Assembly: GCA_010094045.1 (NCBI GenBank)
Contig: ML986861.1
Location: 3,182-25,752, forward strand
Origin: Lojkania enalia
Lineage: Eukaryota; Ascomycota; Dothideomycetes; Pleosporales
DNA: 22,571 bases
Direction of reading: 5' to 3'
Shown here: one piece after another, positions 1 to 11,100 of the stretch
How the letters are laid out: each line of letters opens with the position of its first letter
Numbering within the stretch: position 1 is the first letter of the stretch
Program-made: the position numbers and the translations under genes
Notes under the pieces: generated by a model
The model's database searches: none
Seen by the model: only the letters and a program-made list of their open reading frames with translations
What the model was told of the DNA's origin: nothing

Positions 1-1365
1 TATATTACTAATCTACTAATTAATCGGTTACTAGTAATAGTTAATAATAGATTATATACAATCCTAAACCTTCTTAATATTAGCCTTTACAGTTTCCTAG
101 GCTATATATATATAAGTTACTAGAGCTAAGGCGTTCTTATAATTTAATTTGTCTATTATAGTAATAGAATTAATAGAATATTTCTAATCCCAACTCTAAT
201 AGAGCTTAAATCTATATAGGATCTAATATAGGGATACTCTAATAGTTATATAGAGTAGAGTTACTTATACTCAGTTGATTATAGGTAATAGAGAACTCTA
301 GTTGTTCTAAGAGAAGGATATAAAAGGGCGCAGTCTCTAGTTAATATATTTATTTATAATCTCTATCTATTTATTAGTTTTTTTATAATAAGTAGTAGAT
401 AGTTTAATCTTTATACCTAAGATATAGTAGAATTCGAACTAGAAACTGGATATAAACTAAGGTTTTTAGTTTAAAATAATAGTTTTAGGCGTATAGCTAA
501 AGTAGTATATCTATTAAATAAATAATTCGGCTATTCCCCGTACGTTAATTATATAATAGTAGAGAATAGATATCGCTTATTTAGATAGGCGATTAATTAC
601 TACTATAATCTAATTATATTCGGACTTATCTATAGAGAAATCTTTAAAGTTAATATATAGATACTATATTAGTTAATTTAGTATAGAAAGTAGATAGAGA
701 AAACTTAAGGTTCAGGATTATATTAGATAAGCTTTATAGTATAGGATATAATTCTATATATATCGTTTATAAGTAGCCTTTATACCCTTCTAATAGTACT
801 TTTAAGATAGTAACTAATAGGTTTTAGTAGCGCTTAGGTGTATAGAGAATACTTAGTTATAAGTCTCTTATATAAGTCGCGTATAAAAGCCTAAATCTAA
901 TAGAATATATAAATAATTATTATAGAGGAGTAGTCTATTCTCTATCTAATACTTATAGGATAAAAGGGTATATTCCTATATAAAGGAGGCTCGATTTTTC
1001 TATAGTAATATATCGATTAACTCTAGAGAGTCTAGTAATATAATCTACTTCTAGCCTTTAATAACGTTTAGTATAGCTGCTTAAGTTATTATTTGGGTAA
1101 TATAAGACTAGACTAATTCAGCATTAATTTGGGGGTAAAGTTAATATAGTCTAAATAGGACTTTTAACTAATTATTAGTTTAAGCTACTTTTAAGTTTTC
1201 TATATCTTATTTATAATAACTAAGGATATCTACTCTAGTATTATTCTTATCTAGGGTATACTTAATTTAAAACTAATACTAAACTAATTCCTCGGTCTAA
1301 TAAACTTAATAAGTATTAAGTACTTTTATAGTTATAATATATTCGAGTAAGTAATAATTAGTATA
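1..1365 (-). mobile_element. A': inverted Gypsy fragment, RNase H end to integrase core
   Basis: Read on the minus strand, this is a second copy of the pol region of element A. Base 1323 pairs with 13026 and base 1 with 14348, with no net gap; bases 1324-1365 match 5335-5294. It encodes the end of RNase H, the HHCC zinc-binding region and the integrase catalytic core. The first catalytic Asp has become Asn (codon at 651-649, GAC to AAC). Unlike A, it carries no B insertion at 1323/1324, so it preserves the empty target site. It runs off the left edge, and its right end is cut where the LTR of A starts. It is non-functional, with stops throughout. Confidence 0.9.
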
Positions 1366-1619
1366 TATAATAATACGAAGAAATTGTTCTACGAAAAGCT
1401 TTTCGCTTATCTTATTTTACCTCTAACTCCGCCTCTTTTCCCTTCCGTATATAGTTATATACTCCCTTATAAGTAGCTTAGTAGTTCTTCTATATCCTTT
1501 TATATAAGACTTATAGATGTTAATAGAATTCTTAGGTTCCTAAACCCCTATATACTCCTATATACCTCTAAGTAGATTCGTACTGTATTTAGACCTATTA
1601 TCTTACCTATACTCTTATA
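1366..1619 (+). repeat. Element A 5' LTR
   Basis: A 254-bp direct repeat of 15945-16223. It starts TATAATAATAC, presumably an ancestral TG start changed to TA. The only length difference from the 3' copy is 25 bp, between AAGCTT repeats that are present in the right copy and absent here. The ends are set by where the two copies stop matching and are good to about 3 bp, because the flanks are simple TA-rich sequence. No primer-binding site could be assigned with confidence just downstream, as RIP has altered it. Confidence 0.85.
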
Positions 1620-1922
1620 TTATATAGAAGAACTTAATACTACTAGTAACAGCCTCTTTAATAATATTATATTAATTATTTATTTAACTATATTTAAGTC
1701 TAAAATATACCCGATTTAATTTAGATTATAATACTTATATACTATTATATTAAATTATCTAGTTACCTAGATAGGATCTTAAAGACCTCCTATTAACTAA
1801 AGCTTTTAGGTTTAGAACTTCCTATCTCCTATAATTAGGATTGCCTTTAGAAAAGCCGCGTAGAGTACGCCTAGGTAGAAACTTAGAGACTACTAATAAC
1901 CTATCAGAATTAGAGGTAACCG
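1620..1922 (+). other. Element A leader, no clear coding content
   Basis: About 300 bp between the 5' LTR and the first stretch that reads convincingly as gag. It would hold the primer-binding site and 5' untranslated leader. I see no motif, repeat or protein similarity here, and the true gag start could lie a little upstream of 1923. Confidence 0.5.
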
Positions 1923-3203
1923 CTAATATCTAACTATAATTTATCTTCTAATTTCTATACTAGAATTAATACACGCGTAAGTTATAGTAAAAATAAGCTT
2001 CTATCTACGCGTATAGAACAACTGTTACCTCTTATAGGGGGCCCTATAACAGGCGGACCCCTCTTTATAGGGCCTATAATAAAGAACCTATCTAATTTAG
2101 AGGAAAATTAGAGTAAACTAACCCTTAAAAAATAAATTACAATTTTATAAGAAGAGATCACACGTTTAATATAATAGAGAACTATTAGTCCTAATTAACC
2201 TCTATAAACTACCGAATTAGAACTAATAATATACTAGAAAACTTTTACAACTCTCTTAGTAAGAAACCTCTTAGCTACTCCTAAGCCCTTTTAAGCCTAT
2301 CTTACTAAATATACGCCTAAGATTAAAAGCTTTATAGATAGTAGTAAACCTATATTTAAATAATAGTAAGCCTTAATTCTAGACTAATTTAAGATTAATA
2401 TAAATTACTATTAGATAGAGTATATATATATAGTATTAGTATAAAAATATACTTCTAGTACTGTAAAAGGGTATTTAGAACTAAAATACCTAGCTGAATT
2501 AGACTAGTATTAGTTTAAAAATGCTAAAGAAATAATTTTACTTTTATAATCGTATTTTATTATAGATAATAAAGAGATAGAGGCGCGATAGGCGTTTTAG
2601 GTCTTAAGGATAAATAAGAGAGAAGTATTCCCAACTTTTAAAGCTTACTTTATTAGTATAGCTATTAGGGGATCTATATCCTAATCTAAGTAGTTCTTCT
2701 ACCTATAAGATAAGATTCTCCCCAGCCTAAGGATACTAAACCTTAGCTTTAAGCTTATATAGAAAGGCTCTTTTAATGCTATAGTTGCCTACTTAATAGC
2801 CTATAATATAGAAAGGAGAAGCGTTTTTAGTCTTCTAGAATAAACTACCAGCCTATAGATTGTAGCTAAAACAAATTCGGATTAATATTAGAAGGTTTCT
2901 AAGAGTTTATCTAAAGTAATCTACAATCTAATACTACCCCGATCTATTCTAGTATTAACATCTTATTCTACTACAATTACTTTCTAATAATCTAGTAAGA
3001 CTCTCGCATCTAAAAGATATATAACCCTAGATAATTGCTATAATTATAGTAAACTAAGATACTTCGTAAACAAATATATAGTCTTTAAAGTATAAGAGAT
3101 AGAGGTTAAATAAGAGAAGATTAAGAAAGAAGAGTTTTTAGATATAAATAAGTACTATCTAGATAGTTTTTAGGTGGGAAATAGAGATATCTAGAAAAAC
3201 TCT
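1923..3203 (+). pseudogene. Element A gag, RIP-inactivated
   Basis: Gag would form the virus-like particle and bind element RNA. The frame starting at multiples of 3 reads as a coherent capsid-type protein broken only by TAA and TAG. Around 2030-2100 it encodes a short Gly/Pro-rich stretch. The capsid region follows (about 2300-2900), then a CCHC zinc knuckle with C-x2-C-x4-H-x4-C spacing at 3036-3077. The first Cys (TGC at 3036) survives; the other Cys codons (3045, 3075) and the His (3060) now encode Tyr. Pol lies in the minus-1 frame immediately after. The start is uncertain because ATG has probably become ATA. The second half is matched without net gaps by the A'' copy at 17531-18186. Confidence 0.8.
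3194..3200 (+). other. Candidate minus-1 frameshift site of element A (weak)
   Basis: Gag is in frame 0 (multiples of 3) and pol in frame 2, so a minus-1 shift is expected between the zinc knuckle at 3036 and the protease at 3332. In gag frame the sequence reads TAG AAA AAC, giving heptamer G-AAA-AAC, and the pol frame is coherent from 3200 on. The A'' copy at 18177 reads TTAAGAAAAC instead, so the ancestral sequence may have been G-GAA-AAC, which is not canonical. The frame change is solid; the exact slip site is not. Confidence 0.4.
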
Positions 3204-5335
3204 CTATTCTAGGCTTAAATAAGTATAATTTATTAAACATCGATTTATCGTATTTATTTAGAGGAAAGTACTTTTAAATCTCTACTATTCTATATTTAAA
3301 AGGCGTTAGTATACAACTAAACGCCCTTATTAATATAGGCGCCTAAAGCTTCCTATTCTTTAATTCTATAGTAGCTAGATTACTCTCCTAAGTTCTATAT
3401 ATATTAATATAGTACTTACCCTTTAAATTTACTGTTAAAGGTTTTTAGGACTAAATCTAAACCCTAGTTAATTAGTATATCTACTTATACCTATAAATTA
3501 ATAGGAGAACTATCTAAAACTATCTATTTATTATTATAGATCTAGGTACTTAGAATTGTATTATTAGTATTAAATAGTTATATTATTTTCAACTCCAGCT
3601 AGATATAGATAAGAATCGGATTATATAGCCTTCTAAGTATCCTACTATTTATAATTCTTTACCTCCTCTTCTTATATAATTAACTTAGCCAGCACGCGAT
3701 AAGAAAGTAGAGTTAGATATCTAGTAATATAACGCTCTATAGAAAAAGGACTAATATTAGTAGTCCTATAGTCCGACTATCTATTATATTAAGGGTCTAC
3801 TAAAACTACTAAAATTATATTAGTCTCTTATAATCTATAGTTTAAATAAGCTTAGAACTTTTATACGCCTATATAAAATAAAGTCTAAACCTAATCCGAA
3901 GAAAGTCTATTCTCCTATTATTATTCTTATCTTAGCTAATACTTTCTACTTTAATATAAAGAGAAAAGAGAACGAGTTTTTCTCTACATCTCTATACGAA
4001 ATTAAGCGGCTAATTAAAGATAAGTAAGCCCTAGAGCTGGAAGATAAGGCTGAAAATAAAGTACTAGTAAATCTCTAATTACCATCTAAATACTATAAAT
4101 ATTAGAATATATTTAGTAAAACTGCGGCTTATTAATTGCTAAAATACTACTCTTATAATTATAAGATTATTCTTATAGAACTCCTCCCTAATAGTTACAG
4201 CCTATTATATAAGTAGAATATTAAGGAGCTAGAAGTAACTAAAAAGTATATTATAGATAATCTATAGTATAGGTATATTAAGTAGAGTTAGAGCTTCTTT
4301 ATATCTCTAATTCTTTACGTTTATAAATTTAATAGTAACTTATATATCTGCGTAAATTATTATAAACTTAATACTTTTATCTATAAGAATATATATCTAA
4401 TACCGCGTATAGATAAACTTCTATCTAAGTCTACTAAGGTAGTAATTTTTACTAAGTTTAATATTCGCGCAACCTTTAATAAGATTAGAATAGACCCTAG
4501 TTCTAAGAAATATACTACCTTTTAGACTCGATATAGAACCTATAAGTATAAAGTTCTACCTTTTAGATTATATAATAGTCTAGTAACTTACTAGTACTAT
4601 ATAAATAATATACTAATCAACTACCTAGATAACTTTTATATTACTTACCTAGATAATATCCTTATCTACTTAAAAGACGAGGTGATATACGCTATTTATA
4701 TTAAGAAAGTTCTTGAGAGATTATATTAAGTAGAGTTATAAGTTAATAATAAGAAGAGCGAATTCTATATTACCTGAACTAAATATCTTAGTTATATCCT
4801 CTTAAATAAAAGCCTTAAGGTTAACCTAGAGAAGGTAGAAGTATTATATAACTAGCAGCTACCTACTATTATAATAGGTGTAAAATCCTTCTTAGGTTTT
4901 ACTAGATTTTATTAACAGTTTATACTAGAATTCTTATATATTATAAAGCTAATTATTATACTATAGAGTTCTATAACTCCTTTTATATAGATTTTAGAAT
5001 GTGATATTACATTTAAGAAATTAAAGTCAGCTCTATTAAATATACCTATACTCTACTACTTTAACCCTATATTAGAAATAAAAATGGAAACTAATACCTC
5101 TAATAGAGTAGTTGTAGAAGTACTATTATAGAAATATTCTAATAGAAAATAGTACCCTATAGTATTCTATAGTAAAGTTCTATCTGGTTTAGAACTAAAC
5201 TAGAAGATCTATAATAAGAAACTATTCGTAATCGTTACTACGTTTAAATAATAGAGGGTAGAACTTACTTTAGTAGCTACTAGGACTCTAGTATATACTA
5301 ATTATCGCTTACTCGAATATTTTATAACTATAAAG
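3200..5335 (+). pseudogene. Element A pol, part 1: protease, reverse transcriptase, RNase H (5' part)
   Basis: Frame 2 reads through as a Gypsy polyprotein interrupted by TAA/TAG. The aspartic protease active site D-T-G-A is now N-I-G-A at 3332-3343. RT spans about 4210-4800: the segment around 4460 retains FTKFNIRATFNKIRIDPSS, and the catalytic Y-L-D-D is Y-L-D-N at 4646-4657. RNase H runs from about 4980 to 5335, where element B interrupts it. The frame continues exactly at 13026 if B and one TAAAG copy are removed. The first RNase H Asp appears changed to Asn near 5090. In life this polyprotein would mature the particle, copy the RNA to cDNA and degrade the template. Confidence 0.88.
5331..5335. 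repeat. Target site duplication of element B, left copy (TAAAG)
   Basis: TAAAG directly before the TG of the B 5' LTR, repeated at 13021-13025 directly after the 3' LTR. A', which has no insertion here, shows TAAAA once at the equivalent site, differing by one G-to-A transition. Confidence 0.92.
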
Positions 5336-5875
5336 TGTTATAAACATAGAATACTAAAAGGTACTACCTCTATAACTAGGGTTTAATCTAATATCAGCTA
5401 CTATAGAGGTTAACTCGGACGAGGACTAATAAAGTATTAATAGACAGCAGTATATTAAGGACTAGTTATTAGATAGTAAGTAGTAGAACTGTAGAAACTA
5501 GGGAGATAATTAGTTGAATAATAAAGTATAGCACAACCTATATATATAACTATAGTAGAAGTATCAGGTATAGTAGGACGAACCTAACAGACCTAATAGA
5601 CCTAATAAGCCAGGCTTAGCAGTCTTAGACTTAGCTATATAAGATAGAAGATCTTCTTACTTAGATTAAGTCCTTTATAGTTATTCTTGCAGATTTATCT
5701 TATTACTCTATTAGACTTCTAAATATACTTATTATATTCGAAGAACTGGCGAACCTAATACTCTCTCTTTACTAAAGCTACTACCTCTAACTAACCTAAT
5801 ATAAATAAGACCCCAGCGCGTATATAACTATAATAGCAGTTATTATATATACAAACAGAACATAAGTTAGTAATA
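5336..5875 (+). repeat. Element B 5' LTR
   Basis: 540 bp, the same length as 12481-13020, with which it aligns from TGTTATAAA to GTTAGTAATA. The TG start is intact; the end is TA, presumably from CA. The two LTRs differ at many sites, all those inspected being C/T or G/A. The ancestral gag start lies only 41 bp downstream, so the primer-binding site must be in 5876-5916, but RIP makes it unreadable. Confidence 0.93.
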
Positions 5876-5916
5876 TAATAACTACCTAATATTAAGAGAA
5901 TAGGAACTATCTAAAG

Positions 5917-6891
5917 ATATCTACTACATCGTAAAGTTAAGTTATAATAACCTAAAGGCTGTAAGCTCTAGAAGAAGCTATAGTATAGAAAGTATAGGAA
6001 CAGGAAACCTATATTATATAGATATAATACGAGCTAGCTGTAGCTAAAGCCGACCTAGCTAAAGCTAAATAACAAGTATAAGCTAAAATAGCTTTACTAA
6101 GAAAGTTTAACAGTAAGAAAGAATATATTAACCCCTTTCTTATATTAATAGAACTGTACTTTAGGTTTAATAGTACAACCTTCTTCCTAGATAAGAATAA
6201 AATCTTAACTACAATAATAAATATAGAGAAGATACTGCTAGTATAGGCCGAACTATTTATAGTAGATTAGCTGGAGAATAAAGGTAATATAAAGAAGACT
6301 AGAGAATCCACGGACGAACTTTTTAAGAGCTAGAAAGGATTCAAGAACAAGGTCCAAAACGTTTTTAGAAAAGTAGACGTAGAATAGGAAGTATAAAGGA
6401 AGCTACTAAAGCTAACCTAAACTAAGAGAGTAATAGATTATACTATAGAATTCTAGAGACTTAGTACTAGACTAGGATAGGATAATAGCATATTAGTAGG
6501 AATCTTCTATAAAGGTCTTAAGGACAAGGTTAAGGATAACCTAGCTAGAGAAGAAAGGCTAACAGAACTATCAGAAATGATCGAATTAGTAGTTAAGATT
6601 AACAACTATTAGCATAAGCAGAAGATAGAGAAAAGATCTTAGCCGCAGACATTCGTGCTAGTAAGAAAAGAAAGTAAGACGGCGCTATGGGACGGTAATC
6701 TAATAGTCCTTGGAAAAGTCGAGAAGGATAAGAGAAAGAACTACCAACGATTAAGGATAAGCAATCTTAAGAAAGAAAGACTTAAGGAGGGAGCGTGCTT
6801 TCTATATAGATAGAAAGGGCACTATATGAAAGAATATCTAAATAAGAAGAAGAAAGTCTAGATAATAACTATACAACCTACTAATAGATAC
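5917..6891 (+). pseudogene. Element B gag, N-terminal part (coiled coil, capsid, zinc knuckle)
   Basis: The likely start is ATA at 5917, read as a RIP-altered ATG in a good frame (ancestral Met-Ser-Thr-Thr-Ser). Residues about 10-70 are rich in Ala, Leu, Glu, Lys and Gln and look like a coiled coil (5940-6100). The capsid core (Retrotrans_gag type) covers about 6140-6620. A CCHC zinc knuckle lies at 6796-6837: the first Cys (TGC 6796) and the His (CAC 6820) remain, while the second and fourth ligands are Tyr (TAT 6805, 6835). The frame is cut after codon 6889-6891 by solo LTR E and resumes at 7101. Nearly all stops are TAG. Confidence 0.85.
6887..6891. repeat. Target site duplication of solo LTR E, left copy (GATAC)
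   Basis: GATAC immediately before TGTGGTGAG, repeated at 7096-7100 immediately after CATGACA. A perfect 5-bp match flanking a TG...CA unit. Confidence 0.92.
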
Positions 6892-7095
6892 TGTGGTGAG
6901 AGGCGAATCTTGTCTCAGGGAGGGAGATGAGGAGCTGAACTGCTTGATTGAAGATGGCCAGCGGGCCATATTTATGTACATGAAAAAGGGGTATATCAGC
7001 TGATATCCAGCGTGATATCCGGCGTGATATCGACCGTGATATCGTACGTCGATATCTGATACAGCTCGGCAGACTAGCCGAAAATCCCCATGACA
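6892..7095. mobile_element. Solo LTR E, not RIP-mutated
   Basis: A 204-bp unit starting TGTGGTGAG and ending CCATGACA, flanked by GATAC duplications, with no internal coding region: the form left when the two LTRs of a retrotransposon recombine. In contrast to all its surroundings it is rich in CA, TG and GC. It contains a perfect 14-bp palindrome (6993-7006) and four 12-bp tandem repeats (7001-7048). It has no second copy in this window. Superfamily (Gypsy or Copia) and orientation cannot be decided from an LTR alone. It is short enough to fall below the usual size threshold reported for RIP targets, so either recent arrival or small size could explain why it is intact. Confidence 0.88.
7001..7048. 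repeat. Four 12-bp tandem repeats centred on GATATC in solo LTR E
   Basis: Units TGATATCCAGCG, TGATATCCGGCG, TGATATCGACCG and TGATATCGTACG follow one another without spacing, then a fifth partial GATATC lies at 7051-7056. Each contains the palindrome GATATC. They begin inside the palindrome ATATCAGCTGATAT (6993-7006). The arrangement could be an array of protein-binding sites in the LTR promoter/enhancer, but nothing in the sequence identifies the protein. Confidence 0.85.
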
Positions 7096-7100
7096 GATAC
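7096..7100. repeat. Target site duplication of solo LTR E, right copy (GATAC)
   Basis: Second copy of GATAC. Deleting E plus one copy (209 bp) brings gag back into frame from 6889-6891 to 7101. Confidence 0.92.
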
Positions 7101-8171
7101 TAACAACTAATAAGGTACTAGATATATTATATAGACGATAGATGCGAGATGTACTATTTAGTAAAAGAAGGAAGCAATTATTAGCTACAGCTAAAGAGGG
7201 TAGCAGTAGTTATTAGATATACAGAATATCTACTAGAAGTACTAAGACTCGATAGTATAATAATCCTCGAGAGAATAAAGTAAAAAAAGTGCTAGATCTA
7301 TAATAAAACGTACTAGATAAAGCTATACCTCTAAGAATACTAGAATATCCTGTTCGAAGAAGCAACGTTTTAAGATAGTTAGAACGTATTAGAAACTGTA
7401 GTAAAATCGGTAGGAAAGGTTATAAACAAAGAAATATTCGAGTATATATAAGAGATATACTAAGGCTACCCTATAGAGCTGGCGAAAGGTAAGAAAGGGA
7501 AATATATACTACCCTATAAGGACAGCTATAAAAAAGATTGGGCCAGCTATTATTAGGATAATTGCTGGATATATAAGGGTATTAAGATAAAGCTAAAAGT
7601 ATAGCTAAGAATAGATATATAATTATTGCTAAGAATCTTACTATCTTAAGATAAAATAGAAGATTACGTAGAAAACGGGCACTATTAGATTTATAGAAGT
7701 CTAATTCACCTTAGAATAGAATATCTATACCGGCTTAGTAAAATCGTTATAGAAGTTAAAAAGCTGAGAAAGGTAGTCTTAGAGGTAAGGGAGATATAAG
7801 AAGACGTTAGAGGACGACTTAACATTACGGCTTATAAGATAACGGGAGTAAGTATACCTAAGGAGGAAGAACGTCCTAAGGATAATATATATTTAGAAGA
7901 ATATAAAGCGCTAAGTTAGAAATAATATATAGTTAGATACTAGTACTACTAAGATATATTTAGGGTACTTAGATAGTAAGGATTAGATAAAGACTACTAA
8001 CTAATTAAATAGTAATAGTATTTCTTAGAATAGAAGTATAAGATATATAGTAAATAAGTAAAGGCTGCTTACGCCTAAGAACTATAGATAAGGTGTAGTA
8101 TAGATAGATGTCTACTATATAGAAGAGAAAAGGAAAAGGTAGGATTCTTCCCACCTTAGTTAAAAAACTAA
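7101..8171 (+). pseudogene. Element B gag, C-terminal extension
   Basis: Continuation of gag after E is removed, in the frame starting at multiples of 3, running about 356 codons past the zinc knuckle to TAA at 8169-8171. Gypsy gags commonly end soon after the knuckle, so this tail is long. It reads as a charged, coherent protein with stops at Gln-type positions. At about 7539-7575 there is W-x2-(C)-Y-x2-D/N-C-x2-H-like spacing (TGG at 7539, TGC surviving at 7560), which I recall from the gag tails of some Pezizomycotina Gypsy elements; that comparison is from memory. The frame ends exactly at the proposed frameshift site. Whole ancestral gag would be 681 residues. Confidence 0.72.
8162..8168 (+). 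other. Minus-1 programmed frameshift site A-AAA-AAC at gag/pol junction of B
   Basis: In gag frame the codons are TTA AAA AAC TAA (8160-8171), so the heptamer A-AAA-AAC has the X-XXY-YYZ phase and is followed at once by a gag stop. Slipping back one base reads CTA AGC AGC in frame 2, the frame in which protease, RT and integrase are all coded. A weak 5-bp stem (8172-8176 with 8216-8220) lies downstream. RIP seldom changes ApA contexts, so the heptamer is probably ancestral, although the TAA could have been CAA. Confidence 0.68.
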
Positions 8172-11100
8172 GCAGCCCCTAAGGCGATAACTATATTAAG
8201 AAACCGGGCAGGAAAGCTGTTAGAAGGGTTACTAGTATAGTACCTTTATATATAGTACTCCGAGTAGAGTTCGATAAGAGGAAGCTTAGAGTACTACTTA
8301 ATAGTAGAGCTTTAGATACATTTATATTAGTATAATAGGTTTACGAGAATAATATAGAGTAGAGGAAAAAAGTAGTACCTTACACAATACACCTAGTAGA
8401 TAATAAGCTAATAGACTATAGTAGAGGAGTCGTACTAATAGAAACTAAGAAGCAAGTGCTTAACGTTGCAGGATATACTAATATAAGGAGTATTAATATT
8501 ATAAACCTAGGAAAATTTAATATATTATTAGGTATAGACTAGCTAGCTAAATATAATCCTAGAGTAGATTAGTAGTAAGGGATAGTTTATAGGCTATAAA
8601 GCCGATCTAAGATAGAACGGGTAGTAGGATAGTATAAGGTAAGGCGTCCTTCGGGTCTATAGTTAATATAGAGAGTATTAGCAGCTATAATAGCGAGATA
8701 TTTTAAGAAGATAAAATAGATACTAGGTATTATTGTAGTTTAAAAAGTGTATAAGAAACTATAGAACGATAATATATCTTAAGAAATCTAAGAGGATTAT
8801 AGCGAATTTATAGGGCTATATAAAGAAGTAGAAAATAGAGGGTTACCTAAGTATAAGGAATACGACTATAAAATAATCATTAAGGATAAAAAGAAACTAA
8901 AACTTAGTCTAATATACGATTTAAACCGAGAATAAAGAGAAGAACTTAGAAAGTACATCTAAAAGAATTTGATAAGAGAGTATATATAACTAAGTTAGAG
9001 TAAAATAGTATTACTAATATTATTCGTATCTAAGAAAAACGGTAAGCTAAAACTATACATAAACTATAGACAGCTAAATAATACAACTAAGAAAAATAGA
9101 TACCTGTTACCTAGGATAATAGAACTTATAAGTTAGTTATAAGGAGCTAAGTAGTTTACAAAGTTTAATATAAGAGAAGAATACTACTAAATTTAGATAA
9201 AGGAGGGCTATAAATAGAAAACGGTATTTAAGATAAGAGAAGGTCTTTTTAAATACCTAGTAATACTATTTAGACTTATAAATATACTAGTAACCTTCTA
9301 GGTAGTTATAAATAACGTATTAAGGGAATACTTAGATATATTTATAATAGTATACTTAGATAATATTCTAGTCTATATAAATAGATTGCTAAGAGAGTAT
9401 AAAGAATATATTAGAAAAGTACTAGAGAAACTATAAGAGTATAAGTTATTTATAGCCCTAGAGAAATATAAGTTTTATAAGATAGAAATAGGATTTCTAG
9501 AGTTTTAGATATTTAGAGATAGTATTAAAATAGAATAAGAAAAGGTTAAAGTAATACTAGAATAGCTAGTACCTACTTTAGTTAAATAAGTCTAGTCTTT
9601 TCTAGGCTTTACGAATTTCTACAGGAAATTTATAAGTAGGTACTCTAGAGTAGTAGCACCCTTAACAGAGATTACTAAGAAAGAAAAAGAGTTTAAATAG
9701 TAAGAAGCGTAGTAAAAAACCTTTAAGGAATTAAAAGCTTACTTTACCTTAGTATTAATACTAAGGATGCTAGACCTAGAGAAGTAATTTTAAGTAGAAA
9801 CTAATGCTTTAGATAAAATAATAGGCGCTTACTTAAGTTAGTAAGACGAAGACGGAAAGTAGAAGCTATAAGCCTACTTTTTAAGGAAAATAAAACCGGA
9901 AGAACTTAACTATAATATATATGATAAGGAACTGTTAGTAATAGTTAAAGTGTTAAGAGAATAGCGAGTATATCTAGTAGGAACTAAATACCTATTCGAA
10001 GTCTAGATAGATTATAAGAACCTTATATATTTTATAATAATAAAAGAACTTATAGAAAGATAAATACGGTGGGTAGAACGGTTAGTAGACTATAACTTTA
10101 GAATAACGTACTGGAAAGGGTTAGAAAATATAGCTGCAGACGTACTAAGTTGTAGAGCCGACTATATAACTAAAGAAAAGTATAAAAGAGACGCGATCCT
10201 AAAATAGGAATTAGATAGATTCTTTATATATAACCACCTATAAGTCGCTTAAGTTATAAAACTAACCACGTTAGAGTAAAACTGGTAATAGAAGCTAAGA
10301 GATATACAGATAGTAGAGCAATATCTAATAAGTAGTAATAAAGTAAAAGCAATTAAAAACGCAACTTAGAAGCAACTATATATATACCTATACGTATAAA
10401 AGCGGATAATAAAAGAATTATACGAATTACTAGAATAGGGGCACCTAAGAGTAGTAGAAATAGAGTAAAGGCTAAAGAAGAGCTTTACTCTTACTAACGT
10501 AAGAAAGAAAGTATAAGATATACTAAATAAGTGTTTAGAATGCGGAAAGAATAAGGCTATAAGGTATAAGCCTTATAGATTTTTACAGCTATTAGAAGTA
10601 CTTAAAGGACTATAGAAATGGATTATAATCGACTTTGTAACTAAGTTACTAGAGTTAGTAGAACTAGGGTTAAGAAGAAGATATAATATAATTATAAATA
10701 TAGTAGATCGATTAACGAAATATACGTACTTTAGACTAGTATTAGAAACTATAATAGTATTTAAACTAGCGTACAAGTTGTTATATACGGTATTTATAGA
10801 GTATAGAGTCCCGAAGTATATTACCTTAGATAAAAATAAGTTGTTTATATTTAAGTACTGGCAAGGATAGATAGAAAAGATAGGAATCTAATAATAGATA
10901 TTAACTAGCTTCTACCTATAAATAGACGGTTAGATAAAATAAGTTAACTAGAGTTTAGAAATATACCTAAGGATATATATTAATAAATAATAAGATAATT
11001 AGGTTGAATTGTTACCTATAGTATAGATAGCCTATAATAGAATAACCTAAAGTATAATAGAGACTATACCCTTTAAAGCTAATTATAGACGAAAAGCTGT

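Noticed and set aside
1361..1365. GTATA or TATA as target duplication of element A (compare 16223-16227)
   Set aside because: The match is simple TA sequence with a mismatch, and the flanks are from different elements, so it is not evidence of a single insertion.
2030..2090. GC-rich palindromic patch (TTATAGGG/CCCTATAA at 2032-2049) as a regulatory hairpin
   Set aside because: It falls in the gag frame of A and encodes a Gly/Pro/Ile-rich stretch that continues coherently on both sides, so coding explains it.
5362..5366. Alternative left boundary for B at TACTACC with AAAGG duplication
   Set aside because: LTR similarity extends 26 bp further left to TGTTATAAA. Only the 5336 boundary gives equal 540-bp LTRs, an adjoining purine tract at the 3' LTR, a perfect TAAAG duplication and an in-frame join.
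8172..8220. Pseudoknot downstream of the B slippery site
   Set aside because: Only a 5-bp stem with a wobble pair could be found by eye, too weak to annotate as a feature.
10573..10776. 67-codon ATG-initiated open frame on the minus strand
   Set aside because: It lies opposite the integrase core of B, is rich in Ile/Tyr/Ser/Asn as expected from TA-rich antisense, and matches no domain. It is open by chance.
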